DNA of 30,444 nt from a virus. The translations under genes and the position numbers were made by a program. Numbering within the stretch: position 1 is the stretch's first letter; every line of letters starts with the position of its first letter. Shown here piece after piece: positions 19,323 through 28,140 of the stretch. The notes under the pieces were generated by a model. That model was not told the origin of the DNA and ran no database searches. It saw only the letters and a list, made by a program, of their open reading frames with translations. The stretch is taken from positions 1 to 30,444 of the IMG/VR virus record IMGVR_UViG_3300042691_017437; one strand, 5' to 3'.

Positions 19323-19347
19323 TGTAAACCTGTAACCTTGGTTTACA
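19323..19347. promoter_or_regulatory. Inverted repeat before terS
   Basis: TGTAAACC (19323-19330) and GGTTTACA (19340-19347) are perfect 8-bp arms with a 9-nt spacer. The repeat ends 13 bp before the proposed TTG start of the small terminase gene. It could be an operator or a hairpin that affects initiation. Confidence 0.5.
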
Positions 19348-19360
19348 CAGCCGGCAAACC

Positions 19361-19936
19361 TTGCCGCTCATCACGAAGTCAGAAGCAGCCGACGCCCTCG
19401 GGGTGTCCAGGACGGCCGTCTACAAGGCGATCAAGCAGGGCCGCTTGCCCGTCGTTCGCACGGCGGACGGCCGCGAGCTGATCAAATCTGAGACCCTGCG
19501 CGAGGACTGGTTCGCCAACACCATGCAGAAGATCGGCAGGGGCCCCAAGCCACCTGCTGGTGAGAAAGCATTCCCGCCGCCGCGGCCAAAGCCTCAGCCG
19601 GAGGAGCAGGAGCTCCCAGTTGAAGAGCCAAAGCGCGAGCAATCACTCGCAGCACCAGAGCCTGGCGACATCGTCCCCGAGTACAACGAGAGCCGAGCCC
19701 GCACCGAGTACCTGAAAGCCGAGCTGCTTGAGCTCGAGCGGAAGGAGAAGGAAGGGCTGCTGGTGCGGTCCGCTGATGTTCAGGCGAAGTGGGTGGAGGT
19801 GATTACCATCAGCCGCACCAAGGTGCTCGGGGTGGTGTCAAAGGCCAAGCAGCGGATCCCGGATCTCACCCAGGATCAGATCGCGATCCTCGAGGACATC
19901 ATTCGCGAGGCGCTGGAGGAGCTGGCCGATGGCTGA
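19361..19936 (+). CDS. Terminase small subunit (Nu1-like)
   Basis: The 191-residue protein starts at a TTG (LPLITKSEAADALGVSRTAV). The first 50 residues form a winged helix of the Nu1/MerR-like type: EAADALGVSRTAVYKAIKQG then LPVVRTADGRELI. A Pro- and Glu-rich linker lies at residues 60-110, and a long helical part (YLKAELLELERKEKEGLLV) follows. The pattern suits a DNA-recognition subunit that selects the packaging site. There is no in-frame ATG or GTG close upstream and no Shine-Dalgarno. It overlaps the large subunit gene by 8 nt. Confidence 0.85.
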   Translation: MPLITKSEAADALGVSRTAVYKAIKQGRLPVVRTADGRELIKSETLREDWFANTMQKIGRGPKPPAGEKAFPPPRPKPQPEEQELPVEEPKREQSLAAPEPGDIVPEYNESRARTEYLKAELLELERKEKEGLLVRSADVQAKWVEVITISRTKVLGVVSKAKQRIPDLTQDQIAILEDIIREALEELADG

Positions 19937-21782
19937 GGTTTCGGACCTGGCCAGGGAGGCGCTGCGAGCGTGGAAGCCACCGGATAAGCTGACGCTGAGC
20001 GAGTGGGCTGATCGGCACTTTTACCTGTCGGCCGAGAGCAGCGCCGAGGCTGGACGGTGGCACACGCTGCCGTACCAGAAGGGGATCATGGATGCGATAA
20101 CAGATCCAAGTATTGAACAAATAAGTGTGATGAAATCTGCACGTGTTGGATATACCAAGTGCTTAAATGCGTGCATTGCATTTCATATTCATCAAGATCC
20201 TTGTCCAATGATGTTGGTGCAGCCAACCATTGAAGACGCACAAGGATATTCCAAAGAAGAAATTGCCCCGATGCTGCGCGATACCCCCGTGCTGCGTGGG
20301 CTTGTCAGCGAGAGCAAGGCGAAGGACGGAGCCAACACGATCCTGCAGAAGCAGTATCCGGGCGGAACGCTGGGCCTGGTGGGGGCGAACAGTCCGCGAG
20401 GTTTCCGTCGTGTGAGCCGGCGGATCGTGATGTTTGACGAGACGGACGGCTACCCACCGAGCGCCGGGCCTGAAGGCGACCAGATCAAGCTGGGCATCAG
20501 GCGGACGGAGTATTACTGGAACCGCAAGATCATTGCTGGGTCGACGCCGACGCTGAAGGACGCGAGCCGGATTGAGCGGTTGTTCGCCCAGGGTGATCAG
20601 CGGCGGTATTTCGTGCCCTGCCCCGACTGCGACCACATGCAATACCTGAAGTGGTCGCACATGCGATGGGACGACCAGTATTCACCGGTGCATTACGTGT
20701 GCGAGCAGTGCGGCGTGCTGATCCCGCACTCGAAGAAGCGTTGGATGGTGGAGCGCGGCAAGTGGCGTGCGACGGCACCAGGCAACGGGAAGCATGCCTC
20801 GTTCCATGTCTGGGCGGCGTACAGCTACAGCCCGAATGCGAGCTGGGACAACCTGCGCGATGAGTTTCTGGAGGCGAAGAGCGACCCGGAGGCGCTGAAG
20901 ACGTTCGTCAACACCGTGCTCGGCGAGAGCTGGGAAGACGATTATGCGGCGAAGGTCGGCGCCGACAGCCTGCTCGAGCGTGCTGAGTTCTACGAGCACC
21001 GAATGATTCCGGCCGAGGCATCAGCGCTGACGATCGGCTGCGACGTTCAGGACAACAGGTTGAGTTTGAGCGTGTGGGCATGGGGCCGCGAGGAAGAAGG
21101 CTGGCTGATCGATCGCCAGGTGATCCACGGAGATCCCAGCCGGCCAGAGCCGTGGAAGCAGCTGGACGAGATTTTGCTGCGACCGTTCAAGCATGCGCTC
21201 GGCGGTGAGCTGCGGCCAGACGTGGTGTGCATCGACTCGGGCGGTCACCACACGATGGAGGTGTACCAGTACGCGAGGGAGCGCCAGAACATGGGCGTGA
21301 TTGCGATCAAGGGTCAGAGCCAGAAGGGCAAACCACCGATCGGCAAAGCCACCAAGGTGGATTTGAACATCAAGGGCAAGGCGTTGAAGAAAGGCGCCGA
21401 GGTGTACCCGGTTGGTAGCGACACGGTGAAGAGCCTGCTGTTTGGCCGGCTGAAGCACAACGAGCCGGGCCCTGGGTTCCTGCACTTCTACGCGGAGGCG
21501 GGGAAGGAGTATTTCGAGGAGCTGACGGCAGAGAAGCAGATTACGCGGTTTGTGCGCGGGTATCCCGAGAGAGTTTGGGTAAAGAAATCAAGCCAACGGA
21601 ACGAAGCGTTGGATGAACTGGTTTATGCGTATTCAGCGTTAAATCGGATGTATCAAAAGTATGATCGCAGAACGATCTGGGATCAGCTGGAGAAACGGCT
21701 TGAAAAGCCCATGGAAAGGGAGCGCAAGACGCCGCTAAGATCGAATAAGCCCGCAAAACGGAGCTTTGTCCGCCAGTGGTGA
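19929..21782 (+). CDS. Terminase large subunit (GpA type)
   Basis: The 617-residue protein is a lambda gpA-like terminase. The Walker A variant VMKSARVGYTK is at residues 67-77; this KSARVGY form is typical of GpA. The Walker B-like MFDETDGYP is near 165. The zinc-binding CPDCDHM, then a CEQCG pair, lies near 235 and 260. The nuclease part contains VVCIDSGGHHTMEVY (near 435). It drives DNA translocation and end cutting together with the small subunit. Segments 20094-20262 and about 21570-21780 are much poorer in G+C than the rest of the gene. Confidence 0.95.
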   Translation: MAEVSDLAREALRAWKPPDKLTLSEWADRHFYLSAESSAEAGRWHTLPYQKGIMDAITDPSIEQISVMKSARVGYTKCLNACIAFHIHQDPCPMMLVQPTIEDAQGYSKEEIAPMLRDTPVLRGLVSESKAKDGANTILQKQYPGGTLGLVGANSPRGFRRVSRRIVMFDETDGYPPSAGPEGDQIKLGIRRTEYYWNRKIIAGSTPTLKDASRIERLFAQGDQRRYFVPCPDCDHMQYLKWSHMRWDDQYSPVHYVCEQCGVLIPHSKKRWMVERGKWRATAPGNGKHASFHVWAAYSYSPNASWDNLRDEFLEAKSDPEALKTFVNTVLGESWEDDYAAKVGADSLLERAEFYEHRMIPAEASALTIGCDVQDNRLSLSVWAWGREEEGWLIDRQVIHGDPSRPEPWKQLDEILLRPFKHALGGELRPDVVCIDSGGHHTMEVYQYARERQNMGVIAIKGQSQKGKPPIGKATKVDLNIKGKALKKGAEVYPVGSDTVKSLLFGRLKHNEPGPGFLHFYAEAGKEYFEELTAEKQITRFVRGYPERVWVKKSSQRNEALDELVYAYSALNRMYQKYDRRTIWDQLEKRLEKPMERERKTPLRSNKPAKRSFVRQW

Positions 21783-21786
21783 GGCC

Positions 21787-22368
21787 GTGAGAATCCCAAC
21801 GACAATTCGCGCTGGCGACACCATTACCTGGGTGGACTTGCCAACGATCGACGCGTTTGGCGCTGCGATCGACAGCTCCAACCACGGCCTCACCTACTAC
21901 CTGCGCACCAACACCGCGAGTGAAGGCGCGACGGTGGTCGGCACAGCAGAGGGTACAGGGTGGCGATTCACGATCGCTTCGGGCACGTCGTCCGCGTTCG
22001 ATGCCGGCACCTGGTATTTCCAGGCGGTGGCCACGGCCACGGTGGGTGGCGCCAAGACGACGCTGGGCTCTGGTCAGCTGACGGTTGATCCGTCGCTGAG
22101 CTATGCCGGCTCACCGGGTGCGTTCGATGGGCGCTCGCAGTCGCAGAAGGATCTTGAAGCTGTTCAGGCTGCAATCCGCTCGCTGATGAGTGGCGGCGCG
22201 GTGCAGGAGTACCGGATCGGCACTAGGAGCCTGAAGCGCTACGACCTTGCTGATCTGCTGGCGCTTGAGACCAAGCTCAAGGCTGAAGTGGCTCGTGAAA
22301 ACAAGGCTGCCATGATCGCGAACGGTCTCGGCAACCCCCATAACCTGTTCGTGAGGTTCGGCCGCTGA
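21787..22368 (+). CDS. gpW-like head-tail connector with added N-terminal domain
   Basis: The protein has about 193 residues if it starts at GTG 21787 (VRIPTTIRAGDTITWVD); a TTG at 21766 would add seven. Residues 1-105 form a beta-rich, immunoglobulin-like part. Residues 120-180 (DLEAVQAAIRSLMSGGAVQE, then TRSLKRYDLADLLALETKL) are a clear gpW-type helix-hairpin-helix. In lambda, gpW lies between terminase and portal, exactly as here, and stabilises packaged DNA. The N-terminal domain is not part of lambda gpW. Confidence 0.75.
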   Translation: MRIPTTIRAGDTITWVDLPTIDAFGAAIDSSNHGLTYYLRTNTASEGATVVGTAEGTGWRFTIASGTSSAFDAGTWYFQAVATATVGGAKTTLGSGQLTVDPSLSYAGSPGAFDGRSQSQKDLEAVQAAIRSLMSGGAVQEYRIGTRSLKRYDLADLLALETKLKAEVARENKAAMIANGLGNPHNLFVRFGR

Positions 22369-23981
22369 TGGGACTCCGCACTCGTGTCATGACGGCCCTT
22401 GGATTTGGGTCGAAGCCTGAAGCTCAGCCGGCTCGTCGTCGCCGGCGCACCTATGCGGGTGCGGTGATCAATCGCCTGACGAGCGACTGGATCGCGAACG
22501 GCACCAGCGCCGACGCCGAGATCAAGACCAGTCTGCGGAAGCTGCGGGACCGCAGCCGGCAGATGGTGCGGGACAACCCGTATGCGCGGCAGGCGAAGCG
22601 CACCACGCAGATCAACGTGGTGGGCGGCGGGATCAAGCTGCAGTCGCAGGTGATGAGCCTGCGCGGGAACAAGCGCGACGATCGGATCAACGGCGCGATC
22701 GAAAGCCAGTGGACCCGATGGTGCAGGAAGGAATTCTGCGACGTGGCGGGCAAGAGCAGCTTCAATATGTTCGAGTGGCTGGCCGCCGGTGCGCTGCCCG
22801 AGTCTGGTGAGGTGATCTTCAGGATTCACCGACGGGCGTTCGGTGGCAGCAAGGTGCCGATGGCGCTGGAGATCATCGAGAGCGATCTGCTCGACGACGA
22901 GTATCAGGGTGCAGTGAGCGCCAAGAACAACGAGTGGCGGATGGGCGTCGAGATCGACCCCTACGGCCGCCCGGTGCAGTATGCGTTCCTGACGCGGCAC
23001 CCCGGCGATTATTGGTTCCAGGGGACGCCCGATCGCACCAGTGTGAAACACGTCTTCCTGCCAGCCAGGGATGTTGTTCACCTGTTTATCCCGGAGCGCC
23101 CCAATCAGCACCGAGGCGTGCCGTGGTTTGCGCCGGTGATTGGCGATGCTCATCAGCTGGCCGGCTACGAAGAAGCCGCGGTGGTGCGGGCCCGGTCGAC
23201 GGCATCACTGATGGGCTTCATCACATCACCCGAGGGTGAGCTCGAAGCCGATGACGTGGAAGAGGGTCAGCGGATCACCGAGTTCGAGCCTGGGGTGTTC
23301 AAGTATCTGGACGCCGGACAAAACGTGGTGGTGCCCGACCTGAAGTCGCCGGATGCGCAGTATGAGGGCTTCGTGCGGGCGAAGACGCGGCGGTTCGCCA
23401 GTGGTTTCGGCTGTTCCTATGAGACCCTGTCGCGGGACTTCTCTGAGACCAACTACAGCAGCAGCCGGTTGAGCCTGCTCGAGGATCGCGACCACTGGAA
23501 GGTGATCCAGAGCTACCTGATCGAAAATTTCCACACGCGGGTGTTCCGCGAGTGGCTGGATGTAGCGGTGCTCAGCGGTGAGCTGGCGCTGCCGGACTAC
23601 GAGCTGCGGCCAGAGCGCTATGACACACCGCGCTGGATGGCGCGTGGCTGGAGCTGGGTTGATCCGCTGAAGGAGGTGAAGGCCTACCGCGAAATGGAAG
23701 CTGCTGGGTACAAGACCAAAGCGCAAATTGTGGCCGAGCTGGGCGGCGACCTGGATGAGAACCTGCAGCAGATTGCGCGGGAGAAGAAGCTGGCCGACGA
23801 GCTGGGTGTTCAGCTGGACGCCGACATCGCCGCGGTACAACCGGCCGAGCAGCAGCCGGCTAGCGACGGGGAGCCTGCTTTACCTCCCGAGGCTCCCCGT
23901 CGCACACGCAATTCGCGTCGCAAGAAGGTGAGTAATGTGGATGGAGCTGAATCTGCGCGTCCTGATGGTCCGCTTAACTGA
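22368..23981 (+). CDS. Portal protein (lambda gpB family)
   Basis: The 537-residue protein belongs to the lambda-like portal family: DNPYARQAKRTTQINVVGGG near residue 70, EWLAAGALPESGEVIFRIHR near 135, and RRFASGFGCSYETLSRDFS near 340. It ends in an acidic helix and a Pro-rich, Arg-rich tail. It forms the dodecameric ring at the head vertex and is the docking site for the terminase. Its start overlaps the gpW-like gene by one base and its end overlaps the protease gene. Confidence 0.93.
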   Translation: MGLRTRVMTALGFGSKPEAQPARRRRRTYAGAVINRLTSDWIANGTSADAEIKTSLRKLRDRSRQMVRDNPYARQAKRTTQINVVGGGIKLQSQVMSLRGNKRDDRINGAIESQWTRWCRKEFCDVAGKSSFNMFEWLAAGALPESGEVIFRIHRRAFGGSKVPMALEIIESDLLDDEYQGAVSAKNNEWRMGVEIDPYGRPVQYAFLTRHPGDYWFQGTPDRTSVKHVFLPARDVVHLFIPERPNQHRGVPWFAPVIGDAHQLAGYEEAAVVRARSTASLMGFITSPEGELEADDVEEGQRITEFEPGVFKYLDAGQNVVVPDLKSPDAQYEGFVRAKTRRFASGFGCSYETLSRDFSETNYSSSRLSLLEDRDHWKVIQSYLIENFHTRVFREWLDVAVLSGELALPDYELRPERYDTPRWMARGWSWVDPLKEVKAYREMEAAGYKTKAQIVAELGGDLDENLQQIAREKKLADELGVQLDADIAAVQPAEQQPASDGEPALPPEAPRRTRNSRRKKVSNVDGAESARPDGPLN

Positions 23982-25918
23982 TGGATGACACCCGAGCGAT
24001 GCACGATCTGACCGAAGAGCAGGTCGCCGCGATTGGCGAAACCGTGAGCGAGGTTGTGGCCGAGCACATGGCTGAAGTTGTCGAAGATGTCGTCGAAACG
24101 CTGTCTGGCGAAGATCCTGAGGCTGAAACGCCTGAAGAGGAGGCCATGGAAGAGCGCAGCCTCGAAGGCAACTACACCCGAACCGAAGTCACCTCGTTCT
24201 CGGAGGTGGAGGATCGGAGCTTCGAGTTCCCCTTCAGCTCCGAGTATCCTGTGGCGCGGTACTTCGGTAACGAGGTGCTGAGCCACGAGGATCGCTCCGC
24301 CGATCTGGCACGTCTTAATGACGGTGCTCCGCTGCTCTTTAACCACAACCCCGACAAGGTTGTTGGCGTAGTGGAGCGCGCATGGATCGACGGCGCCAAA
24401 AAGCGTGGCTACGTAAAGGTCCGCTTCTCTCGCAATAGCTTTGCCAAGGAAGTGATGGCTGATGTCAAAGATGGCGTTCTTCGTGGCGTCAGCTTTGGTT
24501 ACGCCATCAACAAGATGGAAGAGCGAGGCGATAACTTCGTAGCCACTGAGTGGAGTCCTTACGAAGTTTCAGTTGTTAGCATCCCGGCAGACCCCACTGT
24601 GGGTGTAGGCCGGTCGCTCGCGACTGACTCTGCGGCCCCCGCCGCATCACCAACCCCCCAAGAACCTGAGGTTCACATGGAAAACACCCCTGACGTGGAG
24701 GTGATCCGGTCCAAGGCCGCCGAGGCCGAGCGGAGCCGTATCGCCACCATCACCGCACTCGGTGACAAGCATGGTCTCCAAGATCTGGCTCGTGAGCTGA
24801 TCGACGGTGGCCGTTCCGTGGACGAGGCTCGCGCCGCTGTCCTCGACAAACTCGACACCCGCAGCTCCAAAGTGGAACACCGCATTGCTGACGAAAAGGC
24901 CAACGATCTTGGTCTCACCGAGAAGGAGACTCGTGAGTTCTCCTTCATCCGCGCCCTGAACTACCTGGCCAACCCTGGCGACCGCAAGGCTCGCGAGCAA
25001 GCTGGCTTCGAGATCGAAGTCGGCGAGGCTGCTGCCAAGAAGTACGAGCGCTCTTCCAACGGGATCGTGATCCCCAACGAAGTGCTGCGTCGTGACCTCG
25101 TGGTCGGCACCAGCACCGCTGGCGGCAACCTGGTTTCCGCTGAACTGCTGAGCGGCAGCTTCATCGACCTCCTGCGCAATCGCATGGCGATGATGCAGGC
25201 CGGCGTGACGATGCTGTCTGGCCTGCAGGGCAACATCAGCCTCCCGAGACAAGGCTCGGCTGCGACCGCGTACTGGGTAGGCGAGGGCGGCAGCCCCACC
25301 GAGAGCCAGCAGGCAATCGACCAGGTCAACATGACCCCCAAGACTGTGGGTGCATTCGTTGACTACAGCCGCCGCCTGCTGCTGCAGTCCTCGATTGATG
25401 TTGAGGGCATGATCCGCGCCGACCTGGCTCGCGTGATCGCTCTTGAGCTCGATCGCGCTGCGATCTACGGCACCGGCAGCTCCAACCAGCCTCTGGGTCT
25501 GACCAACACCACCGGTATTGGCGCTCAGACCATCACCAGCTTCGGCACCTTCGCCGAGTACATCGGCATGGAAACCGATGTGGCAACCGCCAACGCTGAT
25601 GCTGGCTCCCTGCGCTACATCGTCAACGCAGCTGCCCGCGGCGCCCTGAAGAGCACCGAGAAGTCGGCGACCTCGACCGCTCAGTTCGTGTACGAGAACG
25701 ACCAGATCAACGGCTATCCGGTGATCGTGTCGAACCAGCTCGGCAACAACGACTGCCTGTTCGGTGACTTCAGCCAGTTTGTGGTTGGCATGTGGTCTGG
25801 CCTGGATCTGACCGTGGATCCCTACGCCGGCTCCACCGCTGGCACTGTGCGGATCATCGCCCTGCAGGACGTTGACTTCGCAGTCAAGCAGCCTGGCGCC
25901 TTCTGCTTCGGCACCTGA
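23981..25918 (+). CDS. Prohead protease fused to major capsid protein
   Basis: This is a 645-residue fusion. An acidic N-terminal region (about 60 residues) is followed by an HK97-type prohead protease (about residues 90-215): LLFNHNPDKVVGVVERAW with the catalytic His, DGVLRGVSFGY with the Ser, and YEVSVVSIPADPTVG. A coil and scaffold-like linker then leads to the capsid domain (about 300-645): LRNRMAMMQAGVTMLSG, SAATAYWVGEGGSPTES, and the C-terminal end AVKQPGAFCFGT. Cleavage by the protease probably releases the capsid part during maturation. HK97-type fold is firm; the cleavage site cannot be placed. Confidence 0.93.
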   Translation: MDDTRAMHDLTEEQVAAIGETVSEVVAEHMAEVVEDVVETLSGEDPEAETPEEEAMEERSLEGNYTRTEVTSFSEVEDRSFEFPFSSEYPVARYFGNEVLSHEDRSADLARLNDGAPLLFNHNPDKVVGVVERAWIDGAKKRGYVKVRFSRNSFAKEVMADVKDGVLRGVSFGYAINKMEERGDNFVATEWSPYEVSVVSIPADPTVGVGRSLATDSAAPAASPTPQEPEVHMENTPDVEVIRSKAAEAERSRIATITALGDKHGLQDLARELIDGGRSVDEARAAVLDKLDTRSSKVEHRIADEKANDLGLTEKETREFSFIRALNYLANPGDRKAREQAGFEIEVGEAAAKKYERSSNGIVIPNEVLRRDLVVGTSTAGGNLVSAELLSGSFIDLLRNRMAMMQAGVTMLSGLQGNISLPRQGSAATAYWVGEGGSPTESQQAIDQVNMTPKTVGAFVDYSRRLLLQSSIDVEGMIRADLARVIALELDRAAIYGTGSSNQPLGLTNTTGIGAQTITSFGTFAEYIGMETDVATANADAGSLRYIVNAAARGALKSTEKSATSTAQFVYENDQINGYPVIVSNQLGNNDCLFGDFSQFVVGMWSGLDLTVDPYAGSTAGTVRIIALQDVDFAVKQPGAFCFGT

Positions 25919-25923
25919 TCGCC

Positions 25924-26127
25924 ATGAGGATCGAGATCCTTCGCTCGGTCATGATTTCGGGGGAGTCAGTTCAGGCTGGCTCCTTCATTGAAATCAGCTT
26001 GGCCGACGCCAATCTGCTGATTGGCATGAACAAGGCTCGCCTGGCGCCTGCGCCTGAGCCTGAACCTGAGCCCGAGGCTCCGAAGCGGGGCCGCAAGTCC
26101 ACCACCACAACCTCTGAGGAGGCTTGA
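25924..26127 (+). CDS. Small head-region protein
   Basis: This 67-residue protein starts MRIEILRSVMISGESVQAGS. The first 40 residues form a small beta-strand and helix unit (FIEISLADANLLIGMNKARL), similar to the small proteins after the capsid gene in many siphoviruses. The rest is a Pro-Glu repeat and a basic, Thr-rich tail. It is 5 nt from the capsid stop and 3 nt from the next gene. A head-completion or tail-adaptor role is a guess from position. Confidence 0.7.
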   Translation: MRIEILRSVMISGESVQAGSFIEISLADANLLIGMNKARLAPAPEPEPEPEAPKRGRKSTTTTSEEA

Positions 26128-26130
26128 ACC

Positions 26131-26514
26131 ATGGCCATTCTTCGCCAAGCTCTCGACAAGCTCGAACTTGTCAACTTCCACGCAACCGCCGCTCGTACTG
26201 CCACTGGTAGTGCTACTGGCGTTGACGCGCAGTCCTACGACGGCGATCTCGTGCTCCTGCTTGACAGTGCCGCCGGCACTGGCACCACGCCGACACTGGC
26301 TGTGACCGTTGAGCATTCCGATTCGCTGGGTTCCGGCTACACCGCGATCAGCGGTGCAGCCTTCACCACCGTGACCACCACTGCTTCGCAGCAGAAACTG
26401 GTGGTCAGCAAGGACGAGGCCAAGCGCTACGTGCGCGTGACCTACACACTTGGTGGCACGACCCCCTCGTTCACCTTCTCCGTCAACGCTGTTGGCGTGA
26501 AGAAGTACGGCTGA
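26131..26514 (+). CDS. Head decoration-like structural protein
   Basis: The 127-residue protein starts MAILRQALDKLELVNFHATA. It is beta-rich: GDLVLLLDSAAGTGTTPTLA, then VEHSDSLGSGYTAISGAAF, then KRYVRVTYTLGG. The pattern of strands with Thr and Ser clusters resembles decoration or minor capsid proteins found after the capsid gene. GAGGAGG precedes the ATG within the previous stop region. A hairpin follows in the gap before the next gene. Confidence 0.75.
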   Translation: MAILRQALDKLELVNFHATAARTATGSATGVDAQSYDGDLVLLLDSAAGTGTTPTLAVTVEHSDSLGSGYTAISGAAFTTVTTTASQQKLVVSKDEAKRYVRVTYTLGGTTPSFTFSVNAVGVKKYG

Positions 26515-26522
26515 TGAAGCCA

Positions 26523-26546
26523 GGGCCCTAGCTACGGCTGGGGCCC
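26523..26546 (+). terminator. Strong UACG-loop hairpin between head genes
   Basis: The RNA would fold GGGCCCUAGC-UACG-GCUGGGGCCC: 10 pairs (one UG) with a UNCG-type tetraloop closed by C-G. There is no U-run after it, so it may protect or process the message rather than end it. Confidence 0.5.
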
Positions 26547-26565
26547 AACACTTTGAGGCACGGGC

Positions 26566-26997
26566 ATGATCACCGAAGACCTGTCACTGTTCCTCGCGGA
26601 TTTCGGCGTCACTGTCACCAGTGGCGCCGTTTCTGGCATGGGGATTTTGGACATGCCTAGCCAGATCGTGGCGGACGGCATGGTGCTGACGACTGACTAT
26701 CGGTTGACGGTGCGCACGTCTGAGTTCGGCGGCCTGATCTACGGCGCAGCGGTGACTGTGGACGGCGTCAGCTACCAGGTGCGGGAGGCGATGAAAATCG
26801 ATGACGGCAACTTCACTGAGCTGATGCTCACCCGTCTGGCGCCTGAGTCTGTGGCTGCTGGCCAGGATCCGCGCACCTTCGGCCTGGCTGATCTGACGGA
26901 TGTGAACATCACCAACGCCCAGCAAGGCGACCTGCTGGTGCATGACGGGACAGAATGGGTTGATACACCGGATGTAGACGGCGGGGGCGCGAGCTGA
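26566..26997 (+). CDS. FII-like head-tail attachment protein with extra tail
   Basis: The 143-residue protein starts MITEDLSLFLADFGVTVTSG. Residues 1-100 match the lambda gpFII / head-tail attachment pattern: LADFGVTVTS, RTSEFGGLIYGAAV, a strand VDGVSYQVREAM and DDGNFTELMLTRL. Residues 105-143 add a segment with LADLTDVNITNAQQGDLLV, a motif often found in fibre or tail proteins. It overlaps the next gene by one base. The role is closing the head and receiving the tail. Confidence 0.75.
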   Translation: MITEDLSLFLADFGVTVTSGAVSGMGILDMPSQIVADGMVLTTDYRLTVRTSEFGGLIYGAAVTVDGVSYQVREAMKIDDGNFTELMLTRLAPESVAAGQDPRTFGLADLTDVNITNAQQGDLLVHDGTEWVDTPDVDGGGAS

Positions 26998-28103
26998 TGG
27001 CGACGACTCGGCAGCGGATCAGGGTACGCCGGGATACCGCCGCCAACTGGACGGCCGCCAATCCGGTGCTTTTGGATGGCGAGATCGGCTACGAGACAGA
27101 CACGAAGCAGGCCAAAGTCGGCAACGGCAGCTCGGCGTGGTCGGCGCTCGAGTATGCGCCGTGGAACCGAAATCCGATTCTGCAGTCGATCCAACTGCTG
27201 ACGACTGGCGGCAATGCCGACACCGCCGGCGAGCTGGCATGGAACGCCGACGACCAGACGCTGGACGTTGCCAAGGGTGGCGGCACGGTGCTGCAGGTCG
27301 GGCAGGAGATGAGTTTCCTGGTTCACAACGGCACTGCCAGCACAATCCCTGACGGATCGGCGGTGATGTATGCCGGCACCAACGGCAACAGCGGCCGGCT
27401 ATCGGTGGCGCCGATGATCGCCAACGGTACGCTGCCGGGCTATGTGTTTTTGGGTGTGCTGACTGAAAGCATCGCGGCGGACGCTGATGGCTTTGTCACC
27501 ACCTTCGGCAAGGTGCGCGGCATCAACACCAGCGCCTATCCCGAAGATTCGATCCTGTGGGCGGACCCTGCAACACCGGGCGGCTTCACACTGGTCGAGC
27601 CTGATGGGCCGAACCTGAAGCTGCCGATCGCGGCGGTGATCAGCTCCGCCAACAACGGCACGATTTTCGTGCGGGCTAACACGGGCCAGAACCTGGCGGA
27701 CTGCCATGACGTTGAAACTAGCGGCGCCAGCGACGGCGACGTGCTGACCTGGGATGACGCGCAGAACCGCTGGGAGCACCGCCCCAGTCCGCCGCGCAGC
27801 ATCACGATCGCCGGCCCGCAGCCTGGGGACGCGTTCACGCTGTTTCGCACCACTTCTGATGCCACTCTCTCGAGCGTGGTTGGCTTGGTGTCCGGCGGCT
27901 CGGTCACCTACGAGCTGCGCTATGCGACTGATCGCACGACCGTCGGCACGCTGGCGACGGTCAGCGACACCGTGACCAACACCACCACAGGCGATGCTGC
28001 CACGATCCAGAACCAGCCGATGCCGCCCAGTAGCTACGTCTGGGTGAGCATCACGGCTGTGACCGGCACCGTCAACGAGTTCAATCTCTCAGTTGCGTTC
28101 TGA
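26997..28103 (+). CDS. Fibre-like or tropism-type virion protein
   Basis: The 368-residue protein starts MATTRQRIRVRRDTAANWTA. Residues 5-50 match the N-terminal Mtd-like domain of phage tail fibres (NPVLLDGEIGYETDTKQAKV, then GNGSSAWSAL). The middle is beta-rich. Near residue 235 it has LADCHDVETSGASDGDVLTW, a motif of fibre or host-binding proteins, also in part in the gene before. The rest is a Ser- and Thr-rich strand region. It probably sits on the virion surface. Confidence 0.7.
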   Translation: MATTRQRIRVRRDTAANWTAANPVLLDGEIGYETDTKQAKVGNGSSAWSALEYAPWNRNPILQSIQLLTTGGNADTAGELAWNADDQTLDVAKGGGTVLQVGQEMSFLVHNGTASTIPDGSAVMYAGTNGNSGRLSVAPMIANGTLPGYVFLGVLTESIAADADGFVTTFGKVRGINTSAYPEDSILWADPATPGGFTLVEPDGPNLKLPIAAVISSANNGTIFVRANTGQNLADCHDVETSGASDGDVLTWDDAQNRWEHRPSPPRSITIAGPQPGDAFTLFRTTSDATLSSVVGLVSGGSVTYELRYATDRTTVGTLATVSDTVTNTTTGDAATIQNQPMPPSSYVWVSITAVTGTVNEFNLSVAF

Positions 28104-28140
28104 CCCTAAACTGAAGCCATAGACAGGAGCCCTTCGATTC

